NCBI RefSeq assembly: GCF_028826105.1
Contig: NZ_JAQGPL010000001.1
Location: 4,304,501 to 4,368,500, forward strand
Reading direction: 5' to 3'
From: Paenibacillus humicola
GTDB lineage: Bacteria > Bacillota > Bacilli > Paenibacillales > Paenibacillaceae
DNA length: 64,000 nucleotides
In this document: positions 52,616 to 60,930 of the stretch, in pieces
Layout of the letters: each line of letters starts with the position of its first letter
How positions within the stretch are numbered: position 1 is the first letter of the stretch
Position numbers and translations under genes: made by a program
The notes under the pieces: model-generated
Database searches by the model: none
The model's input: only the letters and a program-made list of their open reading frames with translations
What the model was told of the DNA's origin: nothing

Positions 52616-52952
52616 TCTCTCACTCCTCCTTTCAAATTGATCTTCGCTTCATCGATTACTGTCAAATGCATCTCCCCGCAATCTAATCCTTCATCGGATG
52701 GATTCGCCTTTCCGGCTCCGCATCGCCTCCGCTCATCGAAAAGTCCGCCGGTTTTAGCAGCAGATGAGAATTTGAGATTGACGATAAAATAATTATCTAT
52801 TACAATGATTAAAGATAAAATTTTTATCAATCAAACCAAACTTTCACCCTTATGTCCACTCACTTGCCGTAATCCGATTATATTTGATAATTTTTTTATC
52901 GTCAATATGGTTTGCTAATATTATTATCATATCAGAAAGGTCGGTACCGGAC
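52616..52952. other. repressor control region with four operator-like sites
   Basis: The AT-rich gap between the divergent small membrane gene and the Xre gene holds four 15-base sites of the form GATAA-N5-TTATC at 52783-52797, 52814-52828, 52886-52900 and, with one mismatch, 52914-52928. The last lies within 25 bases of the repressor start, so the repressor probably controls its own gene and the divergent one. A 77-codon minus-strand frame (52597-52830) crosses the sites and is not accepted as a gene. Confidence 0.6.
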
Positions 52953-53372
52953 ATGCAATTAGGGCAACGAATCGCCGCATTGAGAAAGCGCAAGCATCTT
53001 ACGCAGGACCAGCTGGCGGAAGCGTTAGGCGTCAAGCGCGCCCGTTATAACGCCTGGGAGAACGGCATTTCCAATCCCGATCATACGATGCTGGCGGCTA
53101 TTGCCAAATATCATCAGGTATCGGTCGATTATTTGCTGGACCTTTCGCCCCAGGAAGAGTTGGCGCCAAAGCTGACGGCCAGGGAGGAACGCGATATTGC
53201 GGCGGATTTGGAGCGGATGATCGACGAGCTGGAATCGGACGAAGCGCTGGCGTTTCACGGGGAGCCGATGGACGAGGAAACGAAAGAGCTGATGCGCATT
53301 TCGCTTGAAAATTCGCTTCGGCTGGCCAAAGGAATGGCCAAACAGAAGTTCAACCCAAATAAACATAAATAA
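52953..53372 (+). CDS. Xre-family transcriptional repressor (ImmR-like)
   Basis: 139 residues. The helix-turn-helix is RIAALRKRKHLTQDQLAEAL then GVKRARYNAWENG (residues 5-38), and the C-terminal region is acidic and may dimerise. ATG 52953 is chosen over the longer open frame because AGAAAGG lies upstream. It is followed 12 bp later by an ImmA-type protease gene, the same pair as the ICEBs1/phage immunity repressor and its anti-repressor protease. Confidence 0.9.
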   Translation: MQLGQRIAALRKRKHLTQDQLAEALGVKRARYNAWENGISNPDHTMLAAIAKYHQVSVDYLLDLSPQEELAPKLTAREERDIAADLERMIDELESDEALAFHGEPMDEETKELMRISLENSLRLAKGMAKQKFNPNKHK

Positions 53373-53384
53373 GGAGCGAGTTGA

Positions 53385-53849
53385 ATGGGTATACATCGCA
53401 TCGTCAGCCAGCTGACGCGCAGGCACGGCTCAAACAACCCGTTCATCATCGCAGCGCAGAGAAACATTTTGGTTCTGTTCGAGCCGCTCGGCGGCATTAT
53501 GGGGTATTTCAACACGTATAAACGGATTCCCATGATTCATATCAACAACCGATTAAGTGAGATGGATCAGCGGTTTACCTGTTCGCACGAGCTGGGCCAC
53601 GCGATACTTCATCCAAAATTGAACACGCCTTTTCTGCGGCGCCACACGCTTGTGTCGATCGACCGGATTGAGCGGGAAGCGAACGAATTCGCGGCCGAGC
53701 TTATGATCCCGGACGAGCTGCTGCTTGATGGACGCTCGCTGGTGGACATCGCCAAGGAAAACGGTGTTCCGTGGGAAATCGCACTCCTGAAGCGCCCCTC
53801 GGCAATGAAACGCTTTTTTCGGGACGAGCAGTCATTTTTGAGGATTTAA
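53385..53849 (+). CDS. ImmA/IrrE-family metallo-endopeptidase
   Basis: 154 residues with the zinc motif CSHELGHAILHP (His68, Glu69, His72) and the third-ligand helix EREANEFAAELMIPDE (near residue 95). These proteases cleave the Xre repressor encoded next to them when a signal is sensed, releasing the element's genes. AGGAGCGAG precedes ATG 53385. It closes the module on the side facing the tRNA-Leu gene. Confidence 0.93.
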   Translation: MGIHRIVSQLTRRHGSNNPFIIAAQRNILVLFEPLGGIMGYFNTYKRIPMIHINNRLSEMDQRFTCSHELGHAILHPKLNTPFLRRHTLVSIDRIEREANEFAAELMIPDELLLDGRSLVDIAKENGVPWEIALLKRPSAMKRFFRDEQSFLRI

Positions 53850-54012
53850 GGGGCATTGTGAGGGGGCGCTGTTTAATCTGGACCGATGGGAGAGGAAGCT
53901 TGGTCGCGAATCACTCCTTCTAAGCGGTAAAATGCCGGCTAGCAAGTTAGGACCGTCCCCAAACCTTGAGCCGTCCCCCACCAGCCCGAACGAAGAACAT
54001 GCCGGATAAATC

Positions 54013-54040
54013 AAAAAATCCCTTGCGCCGCAAGGGATTT
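54013..54040 (-). terminator. terminator after the tRNA cluster
   Basis: aaatcccttgcg/cgcaagggattt stem with a T-run on the minus strand, 17 bases past the tRNA-Leu gene. Confidence 0.85.
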
Positions 54041-54057
54041 CAGCATTTTAAGTATGG

Positions 54058-54141
54058 TGCGGTCGAGAGGACTCGAACCTCCACGGTATTGCTACCGCCA
54101 GCCCCTCAAGCTGGTGCGTCTGCCATTCCGCCACGACCGCA
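54058..54141 (-). tRNA. tRNA-Leu (GAG)
   Basis: 84 bases folding to a cloverleaf with a long variable arm. Anticodon stem CCAGC/GCTGG with loop TTGAGGG gives anticodon GAG; T-loop GGTTCGAGTCC. The 3' end faces the immunity module. Confidence 0.97.
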
Positions 54142-54176
54142 TAATAAAAGATATGCCGATGACATATCGGTAAAAA

Positions 54177-54252
54177 TGGTGAGCCATGTAGGACTCGAAC
54201 CTACGACACCCTGATTAAAAGTCAGGTGCTCTACCAACTGAGCTAATGGCTC
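54177..54252 (-). tRNA. tRNA-Lys (TTT)
   Basis: 76 bases including encoded CCA. Anticodon loop CTTTTAA between CTGA/TCAG stems gives anticodon TTT; the T-arm GTAGGTTCGAGTCCTAC is standard. Confidence 0.97.
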
Positions 54253-54255
54253 GGG

Positions 54256-54330
54256 TGGTGACCCGTAGGGGATTCGAACCCCTGTTACCTCCGTGAAAGG
54301 GAGGTGTCTTAACCCCTTGACCAACGGGCC
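54256..54330 (-). tRNA. tRNA-Glu (TTC)
   Basis: 75 bases including encoded CCA, anticodon loop CTTTCAC between CCTCC/GGAGG stems gives TTC. Only 3 bp from tRNA-Lys. Confidence 0.97.
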
Positions 54331-54478
54331 GCAAAACGTACATGTAAACAACAAGATCGATTATAGCCAATTTCAAAGTTCCGTGCAAGTGTTTTCGGCG
54401 ATCAGGCTTGTCTAAACCGGAAACATTGGCGACAAACAAAAAGGACCGTGTGCCCGGTCCGTACTTGACGAACTTGAA

Positions 54479-54569
54479 TGGCGGAGAGAGAGGGATTCGA
54501 ACCCTCGCACCACTTGCGCAGTCTAACCCCTTAGCAGAGGGTCCCCTTGAGCCACTTGGGTATCTCTCC
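54479..54569 (-). tRNA. tRNA-Ser (GCT)
   Basis: 91 bases with a long variable arm and encoded CCA; anticodon loop CTGCTAA gives GCT. Confidence 0.96.
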
Positions 54570-54574
54570 ATAAC

Positions 54575-54650
54575 TGGCTCCCCGAACAGGACTCGAACCT
54601 GTGACAACTCGATTAACAGTCGAGTGCTCTACCAACTGAGCTATCAGGGA
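54575..54650 (-). tRNA. tRNA-Asn (GTT)
   Basis: 76 bases including CCA; anticodon loop CTGTTAA between CTCGA/TCGAG stems gives GTT. First gene of the minus-strand tRNA cluster. Confidence 0.97.
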
Positions 54651-54698
54651 ACATTATCCAAACCTGTCCTGCATTTCGCAGTGACAAGAAATAATGTA

Positions 54699-55181
54699 TC
54701 ACGATTCGTTTTTCAAGTCAAGCGCGTAAAGCAATAAATTTCCTCGGCATTTGCCGCACGCGAATTTGCGCGGATCCACCCTGCGTTTGCGCAAATATTC
54801 CGTCCCGCAGTCGCGGCACGTGAGCTTGTATTTGTAGGGCGTTGCCTGCCTTTTCTCGAGACGGCCCGGCAGCGATTTGCAAAACCGGGTCCCCCCCACT
54901 TGAGCGAGCAGCTGCTTGAATTCGGCATCCCGATGGCGGTATCCCCGCTTCATTAAGTGCAAATGATAATGACAGAGCTCGTGCTTGATGATTTTTTCCG
55001 TTTCATCCGTACCGAACGTTTCGAGCTGATGCGGGCTGATTTCAATATTGTGCGTTTTCGTGAAGTAGCGGCCGCCGGTGGCGGTCAGCCTCCGGTTAAA
55101 CGTTGCTTTGTGCCGGAACGGCAAGCCAAAGTAACGTATCGACACCTTCTCCACCCAAGCCTGCAGCGTTTCGTTTTGCAT
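54699..55181 (-). CDS. SprT-family putative metalloprotease
   Basis: 160 residues. HELCHYHLH (near residue 66) is the SprT zinc motif, and the C-terminal CRDCG...CGKC ribbon (near 122-143) binds structural zinc. Cytoplasmic; function unsettled, in Bacillus called YdcK. It is upstream of the tRNAs on the same strand; cmpA and tex follow on the other side of a repeat, as in Bacillus. GGAGTC precedes ATG 55181. Confidence 0.92.
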   Translation of the reverse strand: MQNETLQAWVEKVSIRYFGLPFRHKATFNRRLTATGGRYFTKTHNIEISPHQLETFGTDETEKIIKHELCHYHLHLMKRGYRHRDAEFKQLLAQVGGTRFCKSLPGRLEKRQATPYKYKLTCRDCGTEYLRKRRVDPRKFACGKCRGNLLLYALDLKNES

Positions 55182-55198
55182 GTCGAGAGACTCCTAAG

Positions 55199-55538
55199 GT
55201 TTTTTGTGATGCTTCCTTGAATCCGCATCTTGCAGAGCAAAAAACGGCTTCGGAAGCATACGCTTAGTTTTTGCGCCGCTTCCGTGAATCCGCGCCTTTG
55301 CAAAGCAAAAACTCGATTCGGAAGCATACGCTTGGTTTTTTGTGATGCTACCTTGAATCCGCATCTTGCAGAGCAAAAAACGGCTTCGGAAGCATACGCT
55401 TAGTTTTTGCGCTGCTTCCGTGAATCCGCATCTTTACAAAGCAAAAACTTGCTTCGGAAGCATACGCTTGGTTTTTGCGCCGCTTCCGTGAATCCGCGTC
55501 TTTGCAAAGCAAAAACTCGATTCAGAAGCATGAGCTTG
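55199..55538. repeat. five tandem 68-bp repeats
   Basis: 340 bases = five units of 68. Units 1 and 3 (GTTTTTTGTGATGC...) and units 2, 4, 5 (GTTTTTGCGCCGC...) form two subtypes, so pairs were duplicated as 136-bp dimers. Each unit has GCTTCC/GGAAGC arms. Minus-strand frames across it encode repeated peptides and are regarded as spurious. Confidence 0.9.
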
Positions 55539-55634
55539 TTTTGCGAACTTGATTGTCCTACTTGAATTTTAAAGGATGGATACGCTAAACTGTCAAGTAG
55601 TATTCACCTGTCCGATTCGAGGAGGAGCATAGCC

Positions 55635-55988
55635 ATGGCAGTCATGAGGTATATTATAATGAAAAGCAGCGGCGGCGTTTTTTTCGTCGAAATGCCGGAA
55701 TCGCACGCCTACCAGCTCAGCGCGCTCAATTTGCGGCTGCACAAGGAAATCGACAAGCTGACGGCCGGCAACGTGCCGGAACTGCCGCAAGCTATTGCGG
55801 AATGCGCCGATCTCGAGCTGCACGACAAAACGCTTCACGTCCAGCAGGGACTCGATTATATGAACGAGCTGGAGAAAGGCTTTTCGGCGATCGAGGAGAA
55901 AACGTATCCGCTCGTCTCGCTCCTGACCGAAATCCGCGCGCTGCAGGCTCAGCTGGAGCAGTGGTACGAGGAGGAGCTGGAGGCTTAA
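55635..55988 (+). CDS. hypothetical protein
   Basis: 117 residues, MAVMRYIIMKSSGGVFFVEM, then mainly helical and acidic with a C-terminal coiled coil (ALQAQLEQWYEEELEA). No family recognised; GGAGGAG precedes ATG 55635. It lies between the repeat array and cmpA. Confidence 0.6.
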   Translation: MAVMRYIIMKSSGGVFFVEMPESHAYQLSALNLRLHKEIDKLTAGNVPELPQAIAECADLELHDKTLHVQQGLDYMNELEKGFSAIEEKTYPLVSLLTEIRALQAQLEQWYEEELEA

Positions 55989-56074
55989 GTTTTTTGCTTG
56001 GACCTGCACGGACATCCGCCTAATTCCATATGCTAGTTACTACCCAAGTGACGGCTGGAAGGAGGGCGATGACG

Positions 56075-56209
56075 ATGCCTCAGTGGCTTTGCAATCAATT
56101 GATGCGGGCATTTCTGAAAAAAGACCGCTGGCAGATCCGTCTGCTCAACGATTGCTGGTATTTCTACCGCACCAAGCAGCGTCCGGACGATGATTCCGCC
56201 AGTTTGTAG
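56075..56209 (+). CDS. cmpA: cortex morphogenetic protein CmpA
   Basis: 44 residues, MPQWLCNQLMRAFLKKD then RWQIRLLNDCWYFYRTK, matching the short Bacillus CmpA (MPxWLxxQxxxAFxxKDxxQIxxLNxCW...). CmpA, made in the mother cell, helps degrade SpoIVA quality-control rejects so that cortex assembly proceeds correctly. RBS GGAAGGAGGG. Its neighbours sprT and tex are the same as in Bacillus (ydcK, ydcI). Confidence 0.92.
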   Translation: MPQWLCNQLMRAFLKKDRWQIRLLNDCWYFYRTKQRPDDDSASL

Positions 56210-56380
56210 CCACCGCACTCGCGAACGCGAAATAACGCGCTGGCGCCGCTCTATGGCGTCGAAGCCATAGTTGGTGAACATATAGCAGGCAAAAAGGGAC
56301 GGCTGACGGCGTTTTTTGCGGCGGAACACGTTTTTTCCTGGAGAAAAAATAGCTAGATTCGGAATAAATGCTTATCTTTC

Positions 56381-56436
56381 AAAAAAGGGCGTTATCCCCC
56401 GGCAGCGGTTCGGCTGCCCGGCGATAACGCCCTTTT
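56381..56436. terminator. bidirectional terminator between cmpA and tex
   Basis: gggcgttat/ataacgccc stem with an inner ggcagc/gctgcc hairpin and T-runs on both sides. Confidence 0.88.
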
Positions 56437-56452
56437 TGATTCAAACGGAAAA

Positions 56453-58720
56453 TCAGTCGGGCCTGCGCATTGTGAGACTGACGCGGCCTTTTTTCACATC
56501 GACGCCGAGCACCCAGACCGTTACCGTGTCGCCGACCGATACGACGTCCATCGGATGCTTCACGAATCGGCCGCTCATCTGCGAAATGTGCACGAGTCCG
56601 TCGTTTTTGATGCCGATATCGACGAATGCACCGAAGTCGATGACGTTGCGGACCGTCCCCTGCAGCTCCATCCCCGGCTTCAGGTCCTCGATATCGAGCA
56701 CGTCCGTATGGAAAATCGGCTGCGGCAGCTCCTCGCGGGGATCGCGTCCAGGCCGCAGCAGGCTGTCGATAATATCGCGCAGCGTCGGCACGCCGACGCC
56801 CAGCTTCGGCGCCACCTGCTCCGGATCGACCGCGGCCAGCGCCGTTTTGAACGGCTCCGTGCCAAGCGCCTGCAGCCGAAGTCCCAGCTCCTTGCACAGC
56901 GCGTCGACCACGCCGTACGATTCCGGGTGAATCGGCGTCCGGTCGAGCGGATTGGCGCTTTCCGGCACGCGGATAAAGCCGATGCACTGCTCGTACGTTT
57001 TGGCGCCGAGCCGCGGCACCTTCGCCAGCGTCTTCCGGTCGGCAAATTTGCCGTGCTCCTCGCGGAATTTCACGATATTTTTCGAGATCGTCGCATTGAT
57101 GCCCGCGACATACGACAGCAGGGACGGAGAAGCCGTATTGACGTCGACGCCGACATGGTTAACGGCGGATTCCACAACGCCGCCGAGGCTCTCCTCGAGC
57201 CGCTTCTGGCTGACGTCGTGCTGGTATTGACCGACGCCGATTGCTTTCGGCTCGATTTTGACGAGCTCGGCAAGCGGGTCCTGCAGCCGCCGTGCAATCG
57301 AGACGGCGCTTCGTTCGGCCACGTCGAGCGAAGGGAATTCCTCCTGCGCCAGCTTGGAGGCCGAATAAACGCTCGCGCCCGCCTCGTTCACAATAATATA
57401 TTTCAGCTCGCGTCCCTTATCCGCTCCCTCCGCCTTGCGCTTGCCGATCAAGCCGGCGATGAACTGCTCGGTTTCGCGCGACGCCGTGCCGTTGCCGATC
57501 ACGATCAGCTCCACCTTGTATTTGTCAATCAGGCCGCCGATCATCCGCTCCGCTTCCGCCACCTTGTTGTTCGGCGGCGTCGGGTACGAGACGGCAACCT
57601 CCAGCAGCTTGCCCGTCTCGTCGATGACGGCAAGCTTGCAGCCGGTCCGGTAAGCCGGGTCGACGCCGAGTACGACATTCCCCCGCACGGGCGGCTGCAG
57701 CAGCAGGTTGCGTAAGTTCGCGGAAAAAATTTGAATCGCGTGCTCCTCCGCTTTTTCCGTCTGCTCGCCGCGCACCTCCCGCTCAATGGATGGAGAGATC
57801 AGCCGCTTGTAAGCGTCCTGCGCCGCGGCGGCGAGGATGTCGCGGATGGGCTGCGCCGTTCCGCCGCGGACGATTTGACGGTCGATATAATCGATGATGC
57901 GCTCGGCCGCCACGTCCAGCATCACGCGCAGCACTTCCTCCCGCTCCCCGCGGTTGATGGCGAGCAGGCGGTGCGGCGGCAGCCGCTTGACCGGTTCCTG
58001 GTAGGCATAGTACATTTCGTACACGGATTCTTGGGCGGCATCCTTCGCTTCCGTGCGGATCAGCCCGTTGTCGAATGTAAACCGTCGTACCCAGGAGCGA
58101 ATTTTGGCATCGTCGGCGATCTGCTCGGCGATGATATCCATCGCCCCCTGCAGCGCCTCCTCGGCCGTGCTTACGCCCTTCTCCGCGTCGACGTAACGCT
58201 CCGCCTCGCGCAGCGGCTCGCCTTGGCGCGGCTGCGACAGCAGCCACGCCGCAAGCGGCTCGAGCCCGCGTTCCTTGGCGACGCTGGCGCGGGTTTTGCG
58301 CTTTTGCCGGTACGGGCGGTACAGGTCCTCGACCTCCTGAAGCTTGGCGGCAGCCGATATCGACTGCCGGAGCTCGTCCGTCAGCTTGCCCTGTTCGTCG
58401 ATCAGCCGGATCACTTCGTGCTTGCGCTGTTCCAGATTGCGCATGTACTGCAGCTTTTCTTCGATCGACCGCAGTTCGTTCTCGTCCAGCTCGCCGGTCA
58501 TTTCCTTTCGATAGCGGGCGATGAACGGAATCGTGTTGCCTTCATCCAGCAGGCCGGCCGCCGCTTTCACCTTGGACAGCGGGATGCTTAGCTCGGCCGC
58601 GATTCGTTTGATGATGCTTTGTTGTTCTGCGGCACGCTCCTCGGGAGTCGGCTCGTGCACATCCGCCGCCAAGCCTGTCTGCATGTCTTCCTTCCCGATC
58701 GATTGCTTCGTCTCAGCCAC
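56453..58720 (-). CDS. tex: Tex-family RNA-binding transcription accessory protein
   Basis: 755 residues. The N-terminal Tex helical domain (RIAAELSIPLSKVKAAAGLL), an RNase-H-like YqgF domain (LGVDPAYRTGCKLAVIDETG), a helix-hairpin-helix region (GINATISKNIVKFREEHGKF, AKVPRLGAKTYEQCIGFIRV) and a C-terminal S1 domain (VRNVIDFGAFVDIGIKNDGL) are all in order. Tex binds single-stranded RNA and nucleic acid near the ribosome/transcription machinery. Family length ~720-780. Minus strand, starting next to the MBL region. Confidence 0.95.
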   Translation of the reverse strand: MAETKQSIGKEDMQTGLAADVHEPTPEERAAEQQSIIKRIAAELSIPLSKVKAAAGLLDEGNTIPFIARYRKEMTGELDENELRSIEEKLQYMRNLEQRKHEVIRLIDEQGKLTDELRQSISAAAKLQEVEDLYRPYRQKRKTRASVAKERGLEPLAAWLLSQPRQGEPLREAERYVDAEKGVSTAEEALQGAMDIIAEQIADDAKIRSWVRRFTFDNGLIRTEAKDAAQESVYEMYYAYQEPVKRLPPHRLLAINRGEREEVLRVMLDVAAERIIDYIDRQIVRGGTAQPIRDILAAAAQDAYKRLISPSIEREVRGEQTEKAEEHAIQIFSANLRNLLLQPPVRGNVVLGVDPAYRTGCKLAVIDETGKLLEVAVSYPTPPNNKVAEAERMIGGLIDKYKVELIVIGNGTASRETEQFIAGLIGKRKAEGADKGRELKYIIVNEAGASVYSASKLAQEEFPSLDVAERSAVSIARRLQDPLAELVKIEPKAIGVGQYQHDVSQKRLEESLGGVVESAVNHVGVDVNTASPSLLSYVAGINATISKNIVKFREEHGKFADRKTLAKVPRLGAKTYEQCIGFIRVPESANPLDRTPIHPESYGVVDALCKELGLRLQALGTEPFKTALAAVDPEQVAPKLGVGVPTLRDIIDSLLRPGRDPREELPQPIFHTDVLDIEDLKPGMELQGTVRNVIDFGAFVDIGIKNDGLVHISQMSGRFVKHPMDVVSVGDTVTVWVLGVDVKKGRVSLTMRRPD

Positions 58721-58887
58721 TGGCCACCAATTCCTCCATCCAAGCTAGCGTTATTAAGTAAGAAAATCGATATTGAGGCGTATTGAAGATGAGCGACCGC
58801 GGTTAAGTAACGCCGCCTGCAAAATACCGCTCCGTTTTCATGCTTAAAGCGGACGCAATTGCTCCGATTCGAGAAAAATAGCCGGCG

Positions 58888-59517
58888 CTAGGCCGGCACG
58901 TAAGGGTTGTTTGCCTTTTCGAAGCCGATCGTCGTCTGCGGGCCGTGACCCGGATAGACGCGTACGTTCGAATCAAGCTTATATAATTTGCCGCGGATCG
59001 AGTCGAACAGATCGCGCTCGCGGCCGCCGGGCAGGTCCGTCCGCCCGACGGACAAACGGAACAGCACGTCGCCGCTGAACAGATGTCCGTCGTGCAGCAG
59101 ACTGACGCTGCCCGGGGAATGCCCGGGCGTATGCATGACCGAGAACGTATGGCCGATCAGCGTCAGCTTTTGTCCTTCCGCAAGCGCATATTCGGCCGGT
59201 TCCGTCGTCGCCGGCGGAGTTACGTCGGGCCATTGGAGCGAGCCGTTTTTACCCGCGTCGGTCAGCCAGTCGGCTTCGAGGTCGTGAAGGTAGACCGGGC
59301 AGCCGGCCGCTTGGCGGACCTCGCCAACACCGGCCATATGATCGAAATGCGCATGCGTCAATACGACCGCTTCAATGTGAATGCTTTTGATCCGTTCAAG
59401 CAAACGTTTCGGATTCATGCCGGGATCGATAATAAAGCCTCGCTCGCCGGTCTCCTCCGTGACCAGATAGCAATTCGTCTGCAGAGGCCCCAGGGTGTAG
59501 GTTTCGATTTTGAGCAT
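58888..59517 (-). CDS. MBL-fold metallo-hydrolase (glyoxalase II-like)
   Basis: 209 residues. HAHFDH (55-60) binds two metals, with further ligand motifs HTPGHSPGS (near 131), GDVLF and YPGHGP. The size and motifs fit the YqgX/glyoxalase II-like thiolester hydrolases. Start ATG 59517 is 5 bases after the thioredoxin-like gene's stop, so the two are co-transcribed. The longer upstream frame in this phase is not used. Confidence 0.9.
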   Translation of the reverse strand: MLKIETYTLGPLQTNCYLVTEETGERGFIIDPGMNPKRLLERIKSIHIEAVVLTHAHFDHMAGVGEVRQAAGCPVYLHDLEADWLTDAGKNGSLQWPDVTPPATTEPAEYALAEGQKLTLIGHTFSVMHTPGHSPGSVSLLHDGHLFSGDVLFRLSVGRTDLPGGRERDLFDSIRGKLYKLDSNVRVYPGHGPQTTIGFEKANNPYVPA

Positions 59518-59522
59518 TCGTT

Positions 59523-60089
59523 TTAGACGGATGCGAGCAGCTTGCGCATTTCCTGAACGACCAGCTGCTGATAGCCTGCGCCTTCGCCGTACCGGCGTCC
59601 GATTTCTTTGCGCGTTTCGGCCAGATTCGTTTGGTAATCGCTCGCTTCGCGGTCCGGGTTCGCCTGCTTGAACGCCACCATCGGCTCTTGAACGTAGGTC
59701 GGACGAGGGCCCCATTGACCGAGCACGTGACCGCCGGTATCCGTAATCAGAACGACCGGAATGGAGCGTCCGCCCATCGTCAAAAATTGATCCATCGTAT
59801 CGAGATGCTCCTCCATAATGAGCACCTCGGTCGGGATGCCCGCCGCTTCCGTCAGCTTGAATACGACCGGCATGTTGCGCACGACGTCTCCGCACCAATC
59901 GGCTGCGATGATGACGCAGCGCAGATCGTCGCGGTTGTTCAGCGATTCGAAAAATTCGCGGTCCTCTTCACTGCCCCATTCAAAGCGGCTGTGCCAGTCC
60001 ACGAACGCTTCCTTATTTTTTTGCATGGAATCGATAAATTGCTGCGGGCTGATGCCCTTGTTCAGCTTTTCCGCCACAGTCGTACCCAT
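59523..60089 (-). CDS. thioredoxin-like protein with single active-site Cys
   Basis: 188 residues with a thioredoxin fold and ADWCGDVVRN in place of WCxxC, then a cis-Pro region (GRSIPVVLIT). It belongs to the YbbN-like/thioredoxin_9 class that keeps only the first Cys, so a monothiol or non-redox chaperone role is likely. Co-transcribed with the MBL hydrolase (5-base gap). GGAGGCCGTGAACG lies before ATG 60089. Confidence 0.85.
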   Translation of the reverse strand: MGTTVAEKLNKGISPQQFIDSMQKNKEAFVDWHSRFEWGSEEDREFFESLNNRDDLRCVIIAADWCGDVVRNMPVVFKLTEAAGIPTEVLIMEEHLDTMDQFLTMGGRSIPVVLITDTGGHVLGQWGPRPTYVQEPMVAFKQANPDREASDYQTNLAETRKEIGRRYGEGAGYQQLVVQEMRKLLASV

Positions 60090-60173
60090 CGTTCACGGCC
60101 TCCTTCGCCTTTTGCAAATATGTACCTCTTCCTCTTTATTGTACCAAACGGAACTTGCTTCCTACAAATGCGT

Positions 60174-60782
60174 TTACACCGATTTGCCGCGGCTGCGCAA
60201 ATATTTGATCAGCACGTAGGCCACCAGCAGCGCAAGCGCCACCAGAATGGCGGGCTGCACGTACGGAGCGGCTTTCTCCCCGATGTTCTGCCACTGGTCC
60301 CCGAGCTTCCAGCCGAGGTAGACGAACAAGAACGTCCACGGGATCGAAGCGAGGCCGGTCAGCAGCGTGAAAAACCAGAAATTCATGCGCGCGATGCCGG
60401 CCGGAACGGAGATCACCTGGCGCATGACGGGCACGAACCTGGCAGTGAACACGATACCGGCTCCATAGCGGTTGAACCAGCCTTCGGCAATATCGAGATG
60501 CTTCGGCTTGATTTTAATATATTTGCCGAATTTGTCGAAGAAGGGCCGGCCGGCAAACCTGCCGATAGCGTATAAAATCCACTGCTGCACGATCGCGCCC
60601 ACAGTCCCGACGATTACGGCGCCGAGGAAGGAAATCTCCCCCTTGCTGACCAAATAACCGCCGAAGCCGAGCACGATTTCACTGGGTATCACCTCGATCG
60701 CCAAGCCGATGAAAATGCCGAAATAACCCAAACTTTCCACCCACTGAAGCAGGGTGCCGATCATGCTATGAATCGCGTTCAT
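60174..60782 (-). CDS. DedA-family membrane protein
   Basis: 202 residues with about six membrane helices; FGIFIGLAIEVIPSEIVLGF, RFAGRPFFDKFGKYI and FTARFVPVMRQVISVPAGI are DedA/SNARE-associated signatures. DedA proteins (UptA/PetA types) flip undecaprenyl phosphate or phospholipids across the membrane. ATG 60782, after AGGAGAGG, is preferred over the upstream frame. Confidence 0.9.
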   Translation of the reverse strand: MNAIHSMIGTLLQWVESLGYFGIFIGLAIEVIPSEIVLGFGGYLVSKGEISFLGAVIVGTVGAIVQQWILYAIGRFAGRPFFDKFGKYIKIKPKHLDIAEGWFNRYGAGIVFTARFVPVMRQVISVPAGIARMNFWFFTLLTGLASIPWTFLFVYLGWKLGDQWQNIGEKAAPYVQPAILVALALLVAYVLIKYLRSRGKSV

Positions 60783-60930
60783 TCTTCCTCTCCTATCGGA
60801 CATTTAAGATGGCGGTTCTCTTACGGTATTCTAGCATACTTGCGGCCATGCCTCTATAGCAGTCATGCGCTGACAAGCTCCCGCATAGACTAGCTGTAAT
60901 GGTAACGAATTTGTGGGGGTGAAGGTTTCC

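Noticed and set aside
52597..52830. 77-codon minus-strand frame across the operator region
   Set aside because: It starts inside an operator site, overlaps the start of a better-supported gene, and has no clear ribosome site.
55085..55376. Short minus-strand frames with repeated peptides
   Set aside because: They are translations of the 68-bp repeat array.
55199..55538. Possible CRISPR array
   Set aside because: The 68-bp units are contiguous with no unique spacers and there are no cas genes nearby.
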